This document shows positions 6,450 through 14,024 of a stretch of 17,078 bases of DNA, one piece after another. How positions within the stretch are numbered: position 1 is the stretch's first letter; every line of letters starts with the position of its first letter. Under the pieces are notes generated by a model that was not told the DNA's origin, did not search any database, and saw nothing but the letters and a program-made list of their open reading frames with translations. The position numbers and the translations under genes were made by a program. Origin of the DNA: Pseudomonadota bacterium (GTDB taxonomy: Bacteria; Pseudomonadota; Gammaproteobacteria; Burkholderiales; Gallionellaceae); assembly GCA_021822115.1 (NCBI GenBank), contig JAJZSA010000058.1:1-17078 (forward strand), given 5' to 3'.

Positions 6450-7394
6450 ATGAGCGATACCACCAAACAGACCGGCGCGGCCAAGACGGCGCGCAACCCG
6501 ATCAAGATCGTGCCCTTGCAGGAGCGCCTGCGCAAACCGCAATGGATACGCGTGAAGTCGGGCAGCGGCGCGGGCTACAACGAAGTGAAGCGCATGCTGC
6601 GCGAGCACAGCCTGCATACCGTGTGCGAGGAGGCCTCCTGCCCCAACATCGGCGAATGCTTCGGCAAGGGCACGGCCAGCTTCATGATCCTGGGCGACAT
6701 CTGCACCCGCCGCTGCCCGTTCTGCGACGTGGCGCATGGCAAGCCGCAGCCACCCGATGCGGACGAACCGAAGAACCTGGCGCATTCCATCGGCCTGCTC
6801 AAACTGCGTTATGCCGTGATCACCAGCGTGGACCGCGACGACCTGCGCGACGGCGGCGCGGCGCACTTCTCGGCCTGCCTGCGCGCGATCCGCGCCACCT
6901 CGCCCGGCACCAAGCTGGAGACGCTGGTGCCGGACTTCCGTGGTCGTCTGGAGGTGGCGCTGGATGCCATGGCCGAGGAACTGCCCGATGTGCTGAACCA
7001 CAATCTGGAGACCGTGCCGCGCCTGTATCCGCTGGCCCGTCCCGGTGCCGACTACGCGCACTCGCTCAAGCTGCTGAAGGATTTCAAGGCGCGCTTCCCG
7101 CAAGTGACCACCAAGTCCGGCCTGATGCTGGGCTTGGGCGAGACCGACGAGGAAGTGCTGCAAGTGATGCGCGACCTGCGCGCGCATGATGTGGAGATGC
7201 TGACGCTGGGCCAATATCTGCAACCTTCGAATGGCCACCTGCCGGTGCTGCGCTACGTCACACCGGAGACCTTCCAGTGGTTCGAGGAAGAGGCGAAGAA
7301 GATGGGTTTCTCACACGCCGCTTGTGCGCCCATGGTGCGCAGCAGCTATTTCGCCGACATCCAGGCGGAAGGCGCCGGCGTCGCGCTGGAATGA
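6450..7394 (+). CDS. lipA: Lipoyl synthase (radical SAM)
   Basis: LipA inserts two sulfur atoms into protein-bound octanoyl groups to make lipoyl cofactors for pyruvate and 2-oxoglutarate dehydrogenases and the glycine cleavage system. Numbered from ATG 6450 (314 residues), the auxiliary cluster cysteines are C59, C64 and C70 ([12 protein letters not shown]) and the radical SAM cysteines C85, C89 and C92 (CTRRCPFC). The C-terminal RSSYFAD carries the serine that ligates the auxiliary cluster. An in-frame ATG at 6429 would add seven residues. Neither start has a Shine-Dalgarno site; I prefer 6450 because MSDTTK fits related LipA N-termini. A -10-like TATACT (6411-6416) would give a short leader for 6450 and almost none for 6429. 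Confidence 0.96.
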   Translation: MSDTTKQTGAAKTARNPIKIVPLQERLRKPQWIRVKSGSGAGYNEVKRMLREHSLHTVCEEASCPNIGECFGKGTASFMILGDICTRRCPFCDVAHGKPQPPDADEPKNLAHSIGLLKLRYAVITSVDRDDLRDGGAAHFSACLRAIRATSPGTKLETLVPDFRGRLEVALDAMAEELPDVLNHNLETVPRLYPLARPGADYAHSLKLLKDFKARFPQVTTKSGLMLGLGETDEEVLQVMRDLRAHDVEMLTLGQYLQPSNGHLPVLRYVTPETFQWFEEEAKKMGFSHAACAPMVRSSYFADIQAEGAGVALE

Positions 7395-7397
7395 AAA

Positions 7398-7423
7398 ACG
7401 GGTGAGTCTTGCGACTCACCCGT
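7398..7423. terminator. Bidirectional terminator between lipA and the small Q-rich gene
   Basis: A perfect 11-bp stem (ACGGGTGAGTC and its complement) closes a TTGC tetraloop. On the minus strand the stem runs into TTTTT, a good U-tract for ending the 7447-7677 gene. On the plus strand the tail CCTTGTCC is poor in T but the hairpin lies directly after the lipA stop, so it probably serves both convergent genes. Confidence 0.82.
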
Positions 7424-7446
7424 CCTTGTCCTGCTGGCTAGCCGAC

Positions 7447-7677
7447 TCAGGCTTGCACGTTGATGACGCTACCCACCGTCTGCCCCTGGGTGTTCACCGT
7501 GGGCTTGGGTGCGGCTTGTGCCTGTGTCTGGGCTTGCAGCTGTGCGGCAGTGGTTTGACGCGCATCGTCGCGATCACGGTCATTCTCCTGCTCTTGCACG
7601 CGCTCGGCACGGGTCTGCGGCTGCGGCTGCACCTGAGAAACATAGTTACTGCTTGAATCCAAAGGATTGATTGCCAT
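7447..7677 (-). CDS. Small low-complexity hypothetical protein, Q/A-rich
   Basis: I do not recognise this 76-residue protein as a named family. It begins MAINPLDSSSNYVSQVQ, has a charged middle with REQ and DRDRDD runs, then Q/A-rich sequence, and ends VGSVINVQA. No signal peptide or membrane helix is seen; it looks disordered. It is very probably a real gene. A near-perfect Shine-Dalgarno site (AGGAGGTGG on the minus strand, complement of 7681-7689) precedes ATG 7677-7675, and a strong terminator follows its stop. Small disordered proteins with a similar start and end (short polar head, tail like G-x-x-IN-x-x-A) are scattered through proteobacteria, but I know no function. Confidence 0.72.
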   Translation of the reverse strand: MAINPLDSSSNYVSQVQPQPQTRAERVQEQENDRDRDDARQTTAAQLQAQTQAQAAPKPTVNTQGQTVGSVINVQA

Positions 7678-7791
7678 GATCCACCTCCTGTCTGTTCACG
7701 ATACGAGACCCAATGACGGGCATCTACGAATGGGTTATCGGCAGCTTGTGGAGATACTTTAGCGTTTTTTTCATGCGCCGGCAGCCGGACA

Positions 7792-7821
7792 TTGTGAGCG
7801 CCCGGCAACGGCTGCTATGCT
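7792..7821 (+). promoter_or_regulatory. Candidate sigma-70 promoter of the methyltransferase operon
   Basis: TTGTGA (7792-7797) and TATGCT (7816-7821) are spaced by 18 bases and lie just before the ribosome site AAAGGAG (7831-7837). Both boxes are only partial matches to consensus. Confidence 0.35.
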
Positions 7822-7844
7822 CGGCCACGGAAAGGAGTTGGACA

Positions 7845-8474
7845 ATGGCACAGGAAAGACGGGATTTCGAATCGGTAGCCGCGCGCTGGGACAGCAACCC
7901 GACCCGGGTACGCATCGCCACCGATGTCGCCGCGACGATCAAACGCCAGGTGGCGCTGCAAGCGGACATGGCGGTACTGGATTACGGCTGCGGCACCGGC
8001 CTGCTCGGCCTGCAACTGTTGCCGCACGTGGCTACGCTCACCGGTGCGGACAGTTCGCCGGCGATGCTTGAGGTGCTGGCGCAGAAGAAGGACGCCCTGG
8101 GATTGCACAACGTCGCCAGCCAACTGGTGGATTTCGAGCATGGCGCACATGCCAGCGGCAGTTATGACCTCATCGTCAGCAGCATGGTCATGCACCATGT
8201 CCCCGACACCGCAGCCCTGTTTCAGGAATGGCGACGCCTGCTGAAGACCGGTGGACAGGTGGCCTGCGCCGATCTCGATAGCGAGGATGGCGCCTTCCAT
8301 GGCGACAACACCGGTGTGTTCCACCTCGGTTTCGACCGCGAGCATCTGCGCACGCTGCTACAGGCAGCGGGTTTCGATGCGGTGCGCGACACCACCGCCA
8401 CCGTGGTGCGCAAGGAAGTGGCAGGCAAGGCACGCGAGTTCCCCATCTTCCTCATCTCGGCCCGCCTCGCCTGA
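7845..8474 (+). CDS. Class I SAM-dependent methyltransferase
   Basis: The 209-residue protein is a Rossmann-fold methyltransferase of the Methyltransf_11/25 type. Motif I, the SAM-binding loop, is VLDYGCGTG (44-52), followed by an acidic turn in LTGADSSPAM, then SYDLIVSSMVMHHV and the RLLKTGGQ strand typical of small-molecule methyltransferases. The substrate cannot be told from sequence. ATG 7845 is chosen because AAAGGAG lies seven bases before it; the frame is open upstream to 7713 but that part lacks a ribosome site and family similarity. The stop is followed after a single base by the AlkD-like gene, so the two are likely cotranscribed. Confidence 0.9.
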   Translation: MAQERRDFESVAARWDSNPTRVRIATDVAATIKRQVALQADMAVLDYGCGTGLLGLQLLPHVATLTGADSSPAMLEVLAQKKDALGLHNVASQLVDFEHGAHASGSYDLIVSSMVMHHVPDTAALFQEWRRLLKTGGQVACADLDSEDGAFHGDNTGVFHLGFDREHLRTLLQAAGFDAVRDTTATVVRKEVAGKAREFPIFLISARLA

Positions 8475-8475
8475 C

Positions 8476-9192
8476 ATGGCCACCCTGCTGCCCATACAAA
8501 GCGCATTGCGCGCCCTCGCCTCCCCTGCCACCGCGCGCATCCTGCAAGGCTTCTTCAAGACCGGCACAGGCCAGTATGGTGAAGGCGATGTGTTCCTCGG
8601 CATCAAGGTGCCGGTGTTGCGCGCTTTTGCCAAACAGCACGCCGACGTCGCCCTGGACGACATCCAGCGCCTGCTCGACTCGATCTATCACGAAGAGCGT
8701 TTGCTCGCCCTGCTGCTATCGATGCAAGGCTATGCACGCGCCGACGACGCGGGCCGCCAGGCCATCTTCGAGCTCTATCTGGCCAACACCCGGCGCATCA
8801 ACAACTGGGACCTGGTGGATGTCTCCGCGCCGCACATCGTCGGCCGCCATCTGCAAGACCGCTCGCGCAAGCTGCTGCACGAGCTGGCGCGCTCCACCTC
8901 GCTGTGGGAGCGGCGCATCGCCATCGTCGCCACCTTCCACTTCATCCGCCAGAACGATTTCGCCGATACGCTGCACATCGCCGAGATACTGCTGGAAGAC
9001 GGCCACGACCTGATGCACAAGGCGGTAGGCTGGATGCTGCGCGAGGTGGGCAAGCGCGACCAGCCACTGCTGGAGAGTTTCCTGCGCCGCCACTATGCGC
9101 GTCTCCCGCGCACCACCTTGCGTTACGCCATCGAACGTTTCCAGCCCGCCCTGCGTCAGCGTTACCTGCAAGGTGCATTCACCGCAGCTTGA
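8476..9192 (+). CDS. DNA alkylation repair protein, AlkD-like HEAT-repeat glycosylase
   Basis: AlkD-family proteins remove bulky or positively charged alkylated bases such as N3-methyladenine and N7-methylguanine using a curved stack of HEAT-like repeats. At 238 residues it is full length. The active-site pattern of Bacillus AlkD (W109, D113, R148, W187) has counterparts here: W111 and D115 in INNWDLVD, R146/R147 in LWERRIAIV, and W186 in HKAVGWMLRE. ATG 8476 starts one base after the methyltransferase stop. No strong Shine-Dalgarno site is seen, so translation probably depends on coupling to the gene before. The closest relatives may be annotated only as DNA alkylation repair protein. Confidence 0.9.
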   Translation: MATLLPIQSALRALASPATARILQGFFKTGTGQYGEGDVFLGIKVPVLRAFAKQHADVALDDIQRLLDSIYHEERLLALLLSMQGYARADDAGRQAIFELYLANTRRINNWDLVDVSAPHIVGRHLQDRSRKLLHELARSTSLWERRIAIVATFHFIRQNDFADTLHIAEILLEDGHDLMHKAVGWMLREVGKRDQPLLESFLRRHYARLPRTTLRYAIERFQPALRQRYLQGAFTAA

Positions 9193-9247
9193 TTCCAACC
9201 CTCTGTTTCTATACAGTTCAGCAATCTTCAACGGCCCGCAGTCGAGC

Positions 9248-10021
9248 ATGCCCCGGTTCAGCGTCCTTCAATTCAACATGCAGTTCGGCCAAGTGTGGGA
9301 TGACGCCTATCCCGATCTTGCCCCGATCGACCTGGAACAGACCATTGCGGCGATCAAGAGCCAGGATGCGGACATCATCCTGTTGCAGGAAGTGGAACAT
9401 GCGGAACCCGGCGGCGTGCAGATCGACCCGCCCCCCAACTTCACCCGCCTGCGCGAGGCGTTGAGCGGATACCACAGTTTCTTCAGCTATCCCAAGGCCG
9501 ATGCGCGCGAGTTGCCGTTCGGCATCGGGCTGGCGATCTTCTCGCGCACCCCGTTGTTCGACACCACCCGCCTCGATTTGCCTTCGCCGCCCATCGAGTT
9601 CAATTTCAACGGCGAGACCAAGACCCCGACCGACCGCTTGCTGATCGGCGCCAAGACAGATATCGACGGCAAGACCATCCAGTTGTTCAACACCCACCTG
9701 CTGGCCTTCTTCATGCTGAAGTCCTCCAGCAACGACCATCCGCGCCAGCGCGAGATGGTGGTGGACCAATTGCGTCTGTCCGACCTGCCCACGCTGCTGG
9801 GCGGCGATTTCAATGTCAGCGGACACAACGCGCTGGTGAACCAGTTCGCCGATGCGGGCTACAACACCGCACAGACCGACGAGATCACGTGGCGCCGCAT
9901 GCCCTACGTGCTGGACCATGTGTTCTTCAACCATCACTTGCGTTGTGTGGATCAGCAGGTGATACCCACCCAGTCTTCCGACCATCACCTGCTGCGCGTA
10001 GAGCTGGAATTCGCCGACTGA
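9248..10021 (+). CDS. Endonuclease/exonuclease/phosphatase (EEP) family hydrolase
   Basis: The 257-residue protein has the full set of EEP (DNase I-like, PF03372) motifs: N10 in LQFNMQF, E48 in LLQEVE, H150 in FNTHLL, D187 and N189 in GGDFNVSGHN, and D245-H246 in SSDHHLL. These coordinate metal and cleave phosphodiesters or phosphomonoesters. The substrate may be nucleic acid, phospholipid or inositol phosphate; sequence alone does not decide. There is no signal peptide, so it is probably cytoplasmic. ATG 9248 is the only reasonable start before the domain; no good ribosome site precedes it. It lies 55 bases after the AlkD-like gene on the same strand, so it may share that transcript. It converges on arfB with one base between the stop codons. 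Confidence 0.88.
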   Translation: MPRFSVLQFNMQFGQVWDDAYPDLAPIDLEQTIAAIKSQDADIILLQEVEHAEPGGVQIDPPPNFTRLREALSGYHSFFSYPKADARELPFGIGLAIFSRTPLFDTTRLDLPSPPIEFNFNGETKTPTDRLLIGAKTDIDGKTIQLFNTHLLAFFMLKSSSNDHPRQREMVVDQLRLSDLPTLLGGDFNVSGHNALVNQFADAGYNTAQTDEITWRRMPYVLDHVFFNHHLRCVDQQVIPTQSSDHHLLRVELEFAD

Positions 10022-10022
10022 G

Positions 10023-10436
10023 TCAGTCGGTCACCTTGCCGCGCAAGGCTTTCACGCGGCTGCGCTGCTCCTTGCCTTCCAGTCGTTTCTGTTTCGCCGC
10101 CCGCGTCGGGCGTGTGGCGATGCGCGCTTTCGGACGTTCCGCCACCACCATCAGCAAAGCCTTGAGACGGCGCAGCGCCTCGCTGCGGTTCTGCTCCTGG
10201 TTGCGGTATTCCTGCGCCTTGATGATGACCACGCCATCCTTGCTGATGCGTTGGTCGTTGAGTTGCCGCAGGCGCTGTTTCATCTCCTGCGGCAATGAGG
10301 AAGCTTCGATGTCGAAGCGCAGATGCACCGCGCTCGCCACCTTGTTGACGTTCTGCCCGCCCGCGCCCTGCGCACGCACCGCCGTCCATTCGATCTCGCG
10401 ATCGGTGACGACGATGTTGTGCGCGATGTACAGCAT
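10023..10436 (-). CDS. arfB: Alternative ribosome-rescue factor / peptidyl-tRNA hydrolase ArfB
   Basis: ArfB (YaeJ) enters stalled ribosomes without a stop codon and releases the nascent chain. The catalytic GGQ is at 26-28 inside GAGGQNVNKV, as in class I release factor domain 3. The protein has 137 residues against about 140 in E. coli. It ends in the lysine/arginine-rich tail (RPTRAAKQKR onward) that lies in the empty mRNA channel. It lacks the codon-reading domains of RF1 and RF2, which excludes those. ATG at 10436-10434 has AGGGTGG upstream inside the end of the S4 gene, three bases away, so the two form an operon. Confidence 0.95.
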   Translation of the reverse strand: MLYIAHNIVVTDREIEWTAVRAQGAGGQNVNKVASAVHLRFDIEASSLPQEMKQRLRQLNDQRISKDGVVIIKAQEYRNQEQNRSEALRRLKALLMVVAERPKARIATRPTRAAKQKRLEGKEQRSRVKALRGKVTD

Positions 10437-10439
10437 GAC

Positions 10440-10655
10440 TTAAGCGACCACCCTGATCCGTGCGTCGCCCAGCGTCACCACCTGCCCGGCACGGATCTTG
10501 GCGGTCTTGCGCAGCTCCACCTGCCCGTCGACCGACACCACCCCCTCGGCCACCAGTGCCTTGGCCGCACCGCCGCTGTCGCTCACGCCTGTGAGCTTGA
10601 GCAGGTCGTTCAGCGCGATGAATTCGCCGCGCAGTTGAAAATCCAGTGTTTGCAT
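10440..10655 (-). CDS. Small S4-domain RNA-binding protein (YbcJ-like)
   Basis: The 71-residue protein is almost entirely one S4 domain: FIALNDLLKLTGVSDSGGAAK, VAEGVVSVDGQVE, RKTAKIRAGQVV. The nearest well-known relative is E. coli YbcJ; a link to ribosome or RNA quality control is plausible but unproven. A good ribosome site (AAAGG, five bases before ATG 10655-10653 on the minus strand) supports the start. It sits between prfC and arfB on the same strand, three bases from arfB, and is preceded by the CACAGAG inverted repeat. Confidence 0.88.
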   Translation of the reverse strand: MQTLDFQLRGEFIALNDLLKLTGVSDSGGAAKALVAEGVVSVDGQVELRKTAKIRAGQVVTLGDARIRVVA

Positions 10656-10676
10656 GAATGCCTTTAAAACCTTTTA

Positions 10677-10754
10677 GCCACAGAGATCACAGAGTACACA
10701 GAGAAATCGTGATACCCCAGCTGTCCGCTCTGTGATCTCTGTGTCCTCTGTGGC
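10677..10754. repeat. CACAGAG-type imperfect inverted repeat
   Basis: The two arms (10677-10704 and 10727-10754) are 28 bases each, face each other across 22 bases, and pair at about 23 of 28 positions. Each arm is made of three CACAGAG units with a 9-base period. The unit is GCCACAGAG at both outer edges. It lies between the prfC stop and the S4 gene start, where both are read on the minus strand. The fold could form a strong hairpin in that transcript and partly uncouple the genes, but no T-run follows, so I do not call it an intrinsic terminator. It resembles a dispersed intergenic repeat. Confidence 0.85.
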
Positions 10755-10762
10755 AAATCAAT

Positions 10763-12391
10763 TTACAGTTTCACAGCGTGCTCGCGCGTGGCATGGAACA
10801 CCACCTTGGGCCAGCGTTCCTGCGTCAGGTTGAGGTTCACCTTGTTGGGCGCGAGATAGGCCAGGTTGCCGGCGGCATCGATGGACAGGTTGTGCGACAG
10901 CGCCTTCTGGAAATCGGCGAACACCTTGGCGTCGTCGCAGGTCACCCAGCGCGCGGTGGATACCGCCGAGCCTTCGAACATGGCGTCCACGCCGTATTCG
11001 CCCGCCAGGCGGCTTTGCACCACATCGAATTGCAGCATGCCGACTGCACCGAGGATGAGGTCGCCGCCGTCCACCGGCTTGAACACCTGCACCGCGCCCT
11101 CTTCGCCCAGTTGCTGCAAGCCCTTGTGCAACTGCTTCACCTTCATCGGGTTGCGTATGCGCACGGTCTGGAAGAAGTCCGGCGCGAAATACGGGATGCC
11201 GGTGTATTGCAGCGCTTCGCCTTCGGAGAATGTGTCACCGATCTGCATGTTGCCGTGGTTGGGCAGGCCGATGATGTCGCCCGCGTAGGCTTCTTCCACC
11301 AGCTCGCGCGACGACGCCATGAAGGTCACCACGCTGGAGACACGGATCTCCTTGCCGATGCGCAGGTGCTTGACCTTCATGCCGCGCTCGAAGTGGCCGG
11401 AGCACACGCGCAGGAAAGCGATGCGGTCGCGGTGGTTGGGATCGATGTTGGCCTGGATCTTGAACACGAAGCCGGAGAACTTCGGCTCGTTCGGGTTCAC
11501 CGCACGCACCGAGGCATCGCGCTCGCGCGGCGCCGGCGCCCACTCCAGCAAAGCGTCGAGGATCTCGCGCACGCCGAAGTTGTTGATGGCGGAACCGAAG
11601 AACACCGGCGTCTGCTTGCCGGCGAGGAAGGCTTCCAGGTCGAAGGGGTGCGATGCGCCGTGCACCAGCTCGACCTCCATGCGCAGTTGCTCGATCTCCA
11701 GCGGGAACATCTCGTCCAGGCGCGGATTGTCGATGCCCTTGATGATCTCGAAGGTCTGGTCGGCGCGTTCGGAGCCGGCCTCGAACAGCATGATCTCGTC
11801 GCGCAGCAGGTGGTACACGCCGCGGAAGGTCTTGCCCATGCCGATGGGCCAGGTCACCGGCGCACACTGGATCTTCAGCACCGATTCCACTTCGTCCAGC
11901 AGCTCCAGCGAATCGCGCACCTCGCGGTCCAGCTTGTTCATGAAGGTGACGATGGGCGTGTCGCGCATGCGGCACACTTCCAGCAGCTTGATGGTCTGCG
12001 CCTCCACACCCTTGGCCGCATCGATCACCATCAGCGCCGAGTCCACGGCGGTCAGCACGCGATAGGTGTCTTCGGAGAAATCCTGGTGGCCCGGCGTATC
12101 GAGCAGGTTCACCACGTGGTCGCGGTACTCGAACTGCATCACCGACGACGCCACCGAGATGCCGCGCTGCTTCTCGATCTCGAGGAAGTCGGAAGTGGCA
12201 TGGCGGCCGCTCTTGCGCGCCTTCACTGCGCCGGCCATCTGGATCGCGCCGGAGAACAGCAGCAACTTTTCGGTGAGCGTGGTCTTGCCGGCATCGGGGT
12301 GGGAGATGATGCCGAAGGTACGGCGGCGCGCCACTTCCTTGGCGATGAGCGCGCTCGGCGTGGCGCTGTTCGATTCGTTCTCTGCGGACAT
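10763..12391 (-). CDS. prfC: Peptide chain release factor 3 (RF3), GTPase
   Basis: RF3 is the translational GTPase that recycles RF1 and RF2 from the ribosome after peptide release. At 542 residues it is slightly longer than the 529 of E. coli, with a short polar N-terminal extension. The G motifs are complete: G1 SHPDAGKTT (30-38), the switch region with [15 protein letters not shown]3 DTPGHQDF (98-105), and G4 NKLD (152-155). The [14 protein letters not shown] stretch separates it from EF-G. ATG 12391-12389 is preceded by only a weak AGG-like ribosome site. The gene heads a minus-strand run with the S4 gene and arfB. Its upstream region (12392-12536) is shared with the divergent kinase gene. 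Confidence 0.97.
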   Translation of the reverse strand: MSAENESNSATPSALIAKEVARRRTFGIISHPDAGKTTLTEKLLLFSGAIQMAGAVKARKSGRHATSDFLEIEKQRGISVASSVMQFEYRDHVVNLLDTPGHQDFSEDTYRVLTAVDSALMVIDAAKGVEAQTIKLLEVCRMRDTPIVTFMNKLDREVRDSLELLDEVESVLKIQCAPVTWPIGMGKTFRGVYHLLRDEIMLFEAGSERADQTFEIIKGIDNPRLDEMFPLEIEQLRMEVELVHGASHPFDLEAFLAGKQTPVFFGSAINNFGVREILDALLEWAPAPRERDASVRAVNPNEPKFSGFVFKIQANIDPNHRDRIAFLRVCSGHFERGMKVKHLRIGKEIRVSSVVTFMASSRELVEEAYAGDIIGLPNHGNMQIGDTFSEGEALQYTGIPYFAPDFFQTVRIRNPMKVKQLHKGLQQLGEEGAVQVFKPVDGGDLILGAVGMLQFDVVQSRLAGEYGVDAMFEGSAVSTARWVTCDDAKVFADFQKALSHNLSIDAAGNLAYLAPNKVNLNLTQERWPKVVFHATREHAVKL

Positions 12392-12536
12392 GATGCTTGC
12401 CTGTGAAAAAGGCCGCGAGTTTAAAGGCTTAGCGCTTCCCTGTCTAACCCGGCGGCATCTCCCTGGCGGCTTTCGGGCTACCCGTCGCCCACGGCATAGT
12501 AGAATCCGCAGCGCTGCACATCACACATCCGAACAC
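12392..12536. other. Divergent intergenic region between prfC and the kinase gene
   Basis: These 145 bases must hold the promoters for prfC (minus) and the kinase (plus). I see AT-rich candidates for -10 boxes, such as TAGAAT near 12500, but no pair of boxes with proper spacing, and no clear ribosome site before ATG 12537. Confidence 0.4.
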
Positions 12537-14021
12537 ATGTCCTCCGCCAAGAAACTGGGAAAGTACGAACTGCGCCGCGAGATCGGTAAAGGCGCGATGG
12601 GTATCGTCTATGAAGCTTACGACCCCTTCATCCAGCGCACCGTCGCGGTCAAGACCATCCAGAAATCGCTGGTCGACCCGGCCGAGATGGACGAAGCCTT
12701 CGCGCGTTTCCGGCGCGAGGCCCAGGCCGCCGGCCGTCTCACCCATCCCAAGATCATCTCCATCTACGACTACGGCGAGGACGGTGAGCTGGCCTACATC
12801 GCCATGGAGTACGTGGACGGCAGCGAGCTGAAGGAACATCTGGATGCCGGCGCCAAGCTGTCGGTGGCCGACTGCGTGCGCATCATGTTGCAAGTGCTGG
12901 ATGCGCTGGAATATTCGCACCAGCGCGGCGTCATCCACCGCGACATCAAGCCGGCCAACATCATGCTCACTGCGGACAACCGCATCAAGATCGCCGACTT
13001 CGGCATCGCCAAGATCGACGCCAGCCACCTGACGCAGGCGGGCATGGTGCTGGGCACCCCCACCTACATGTCGCCCGAACAGTTCATGGGCAAGGATGTG
13101 GACGGCCGCAGCGACCTGTATTCCGCCGGTGTCACGCTGTACCAGATGCTGACCGGCGAGCGCCCCTTCACCGGCAGCCCGATCACCATCATGAACAAGG
13201 TGATGCACCAGCTGCCGGTGCCGCCCTCGCATCACAACCCGCAAGTCACGCCCGCGCTCGATCTGGTGGTGATGCGCAGCCTGGCCAAGAGCGCGGACGA
13301 ACGTTTCCAGTCCGCCGCCGAATTCATGCAGGCGTTGAAACAAGCGATGCCGCAACGCGACACCACGCCCGCCATTTCCGACAGCACCTTGCCGCCCGGT
13401 TCGCCCGTGGCGACCACCCTGCAAAGCGATGCCACCGCCTTGCGTCAGGAGGACATCGCGCTGTGGCGCGAGATCAGCGACAGCAACCAGCGCAGCGCTT
13501 TTGAAGGCTATCTGCAACGCTTCCCCAACGGCGAATTCGCCGAGCTGGCCCAGCGCCGCCTGAGCGCCATCCTGCAACGCGAGCAAGCCGCCTTGCTGGA
13601 ACAGGAACGCCAACGCCAGGCGCTGCTCGCCGCCGCCGAACGCGAGAAGCAGCAACGCGCCGCCCGTCTGGCCGCCGAGGCCGCGCAACGTGCCAAGCTG
13701 GAAGCCGAAGCGCGGGCACGTGCCGCCGCCGAACTGCGTCAGCGCGAGGAACAGGCGCGCAAGGCACAACTGGCGCGCCATCTGTCCAGCCTCAAGGCCG
13801 ATGCCGAACGCGAGCGCGCCGCCGCCGCGGCCAAACATGCGCAGGCCGTCAGCGCCAGCGCAGTGCGCCAGCAACAACTGGCCGCACTCTCTTCCGAGCG
13901 CGCCAAGCAGTTCGCCGAGATGATGGAGAAACGCCGCGCCGAAGCGCAGGTGCAGGAAGAACTGGGCAAGGAATCGCGCCGCCGCTTGCGCCGCAAACTG
14001 CAAGGAGACGGCGAGAGCTGA
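12537..14021 (+). CDS. Hanks-type Ser/Thr protein kinase with long coiled-coil tail
   Basis: The kinase domain spans about residues 10-265 and has every catalytic motif: glycine loop IGKGAMGIVY (16-25), lysine K39 in VAVK, E in the C-helix, HRDIKPAN with D136, DFG with D154, the GTPTYMSPEQ activation segment and a SDLYSAGV motif. After a linker (about 270-315), residues 317-365 form a helical segment of a kind seen behind signalling domains (LWREISDSNQRSAFEGYL, then FPNG). From about 365 to 494 the protein is a charged A/E/R/Q-rich coiled coil. There is no membrane helix and no PASTA repeat, so it is probably cytoplasmic. ATG 12537 fits the family start; no Shine-Dalgarno site is clear. Its stop lies three bases from the stop of the convergent FHA-cyclase, a likely partner because FHA domains bind phosphothreonine. 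Confidence 0.93.
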   Translation: MSSAKKLGKYELRREIGKGAMGIVYEAYDPFIQRTVAVKTIQKSLVDPAEMDEAFARFRREAQAAGRLTHPKIISIYDYGEDGELAYIAMEYVDGSELKEHLDAGAKLSVADCVRIMLQVLDALEYSHQRGVIHRDIKPANIMLTADNRIKIADFGIAKIDASHLTQAGMVLGTPTYMSPEQFMGKDVDGRSDLYSAGVTLYQMLTGERPFTGSPITIMNKVMHQLPVPPSHHNPQVTPALDLVVMRSLAKSADERFQSAAEFMQALKQAMPQRDTTPAISDSTLPPGSPVATTLQSDATALRQEDIALWREISDSNQRSAFEGYLQRFPNGEFAELAQRRLSAILQREQAALLEQERQRQALLAAAEREKQQRAARLAAEAAQRAKLEAEARARAAAELRQREEQARKAQLARHLSSLKADAERERAAAAAKHAQAVSASAVRQQQLAALSSERAKQFAEMMEKRRAEAQVQEELGKESRRRLRRKLQGDGES

Positions 14022-14024
14022 AGG

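Noticed and set aside
5654..7189. 511-codon plus-strand open frame antisense to sodB and across the start of lipA
   Set aside because: It is a GC-rich shadow: sodB and lipA both have all catalytic residues, and this reading has no domain.
10677..10754. CRISPR-like repeat array
   Set aside because: The units are 7-9 bases in facing arms with no spacers of regular length, so it is an inverted repeat. No CRISPR array or tRNA gene was seen elsewhere in the window.
10778..12406. 542-codon open frame opposite prfC
   Set aside because: It is the mirror frame of RF3, whose G motifs are complete; the predicted protein is His/Leu-rich low complexity.
12444..14003. 519-codon minus-strand frame opposite the kinase gene
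   Set aside because: Shadow of the kinase in GC-rich DNA; no recognisable motif.
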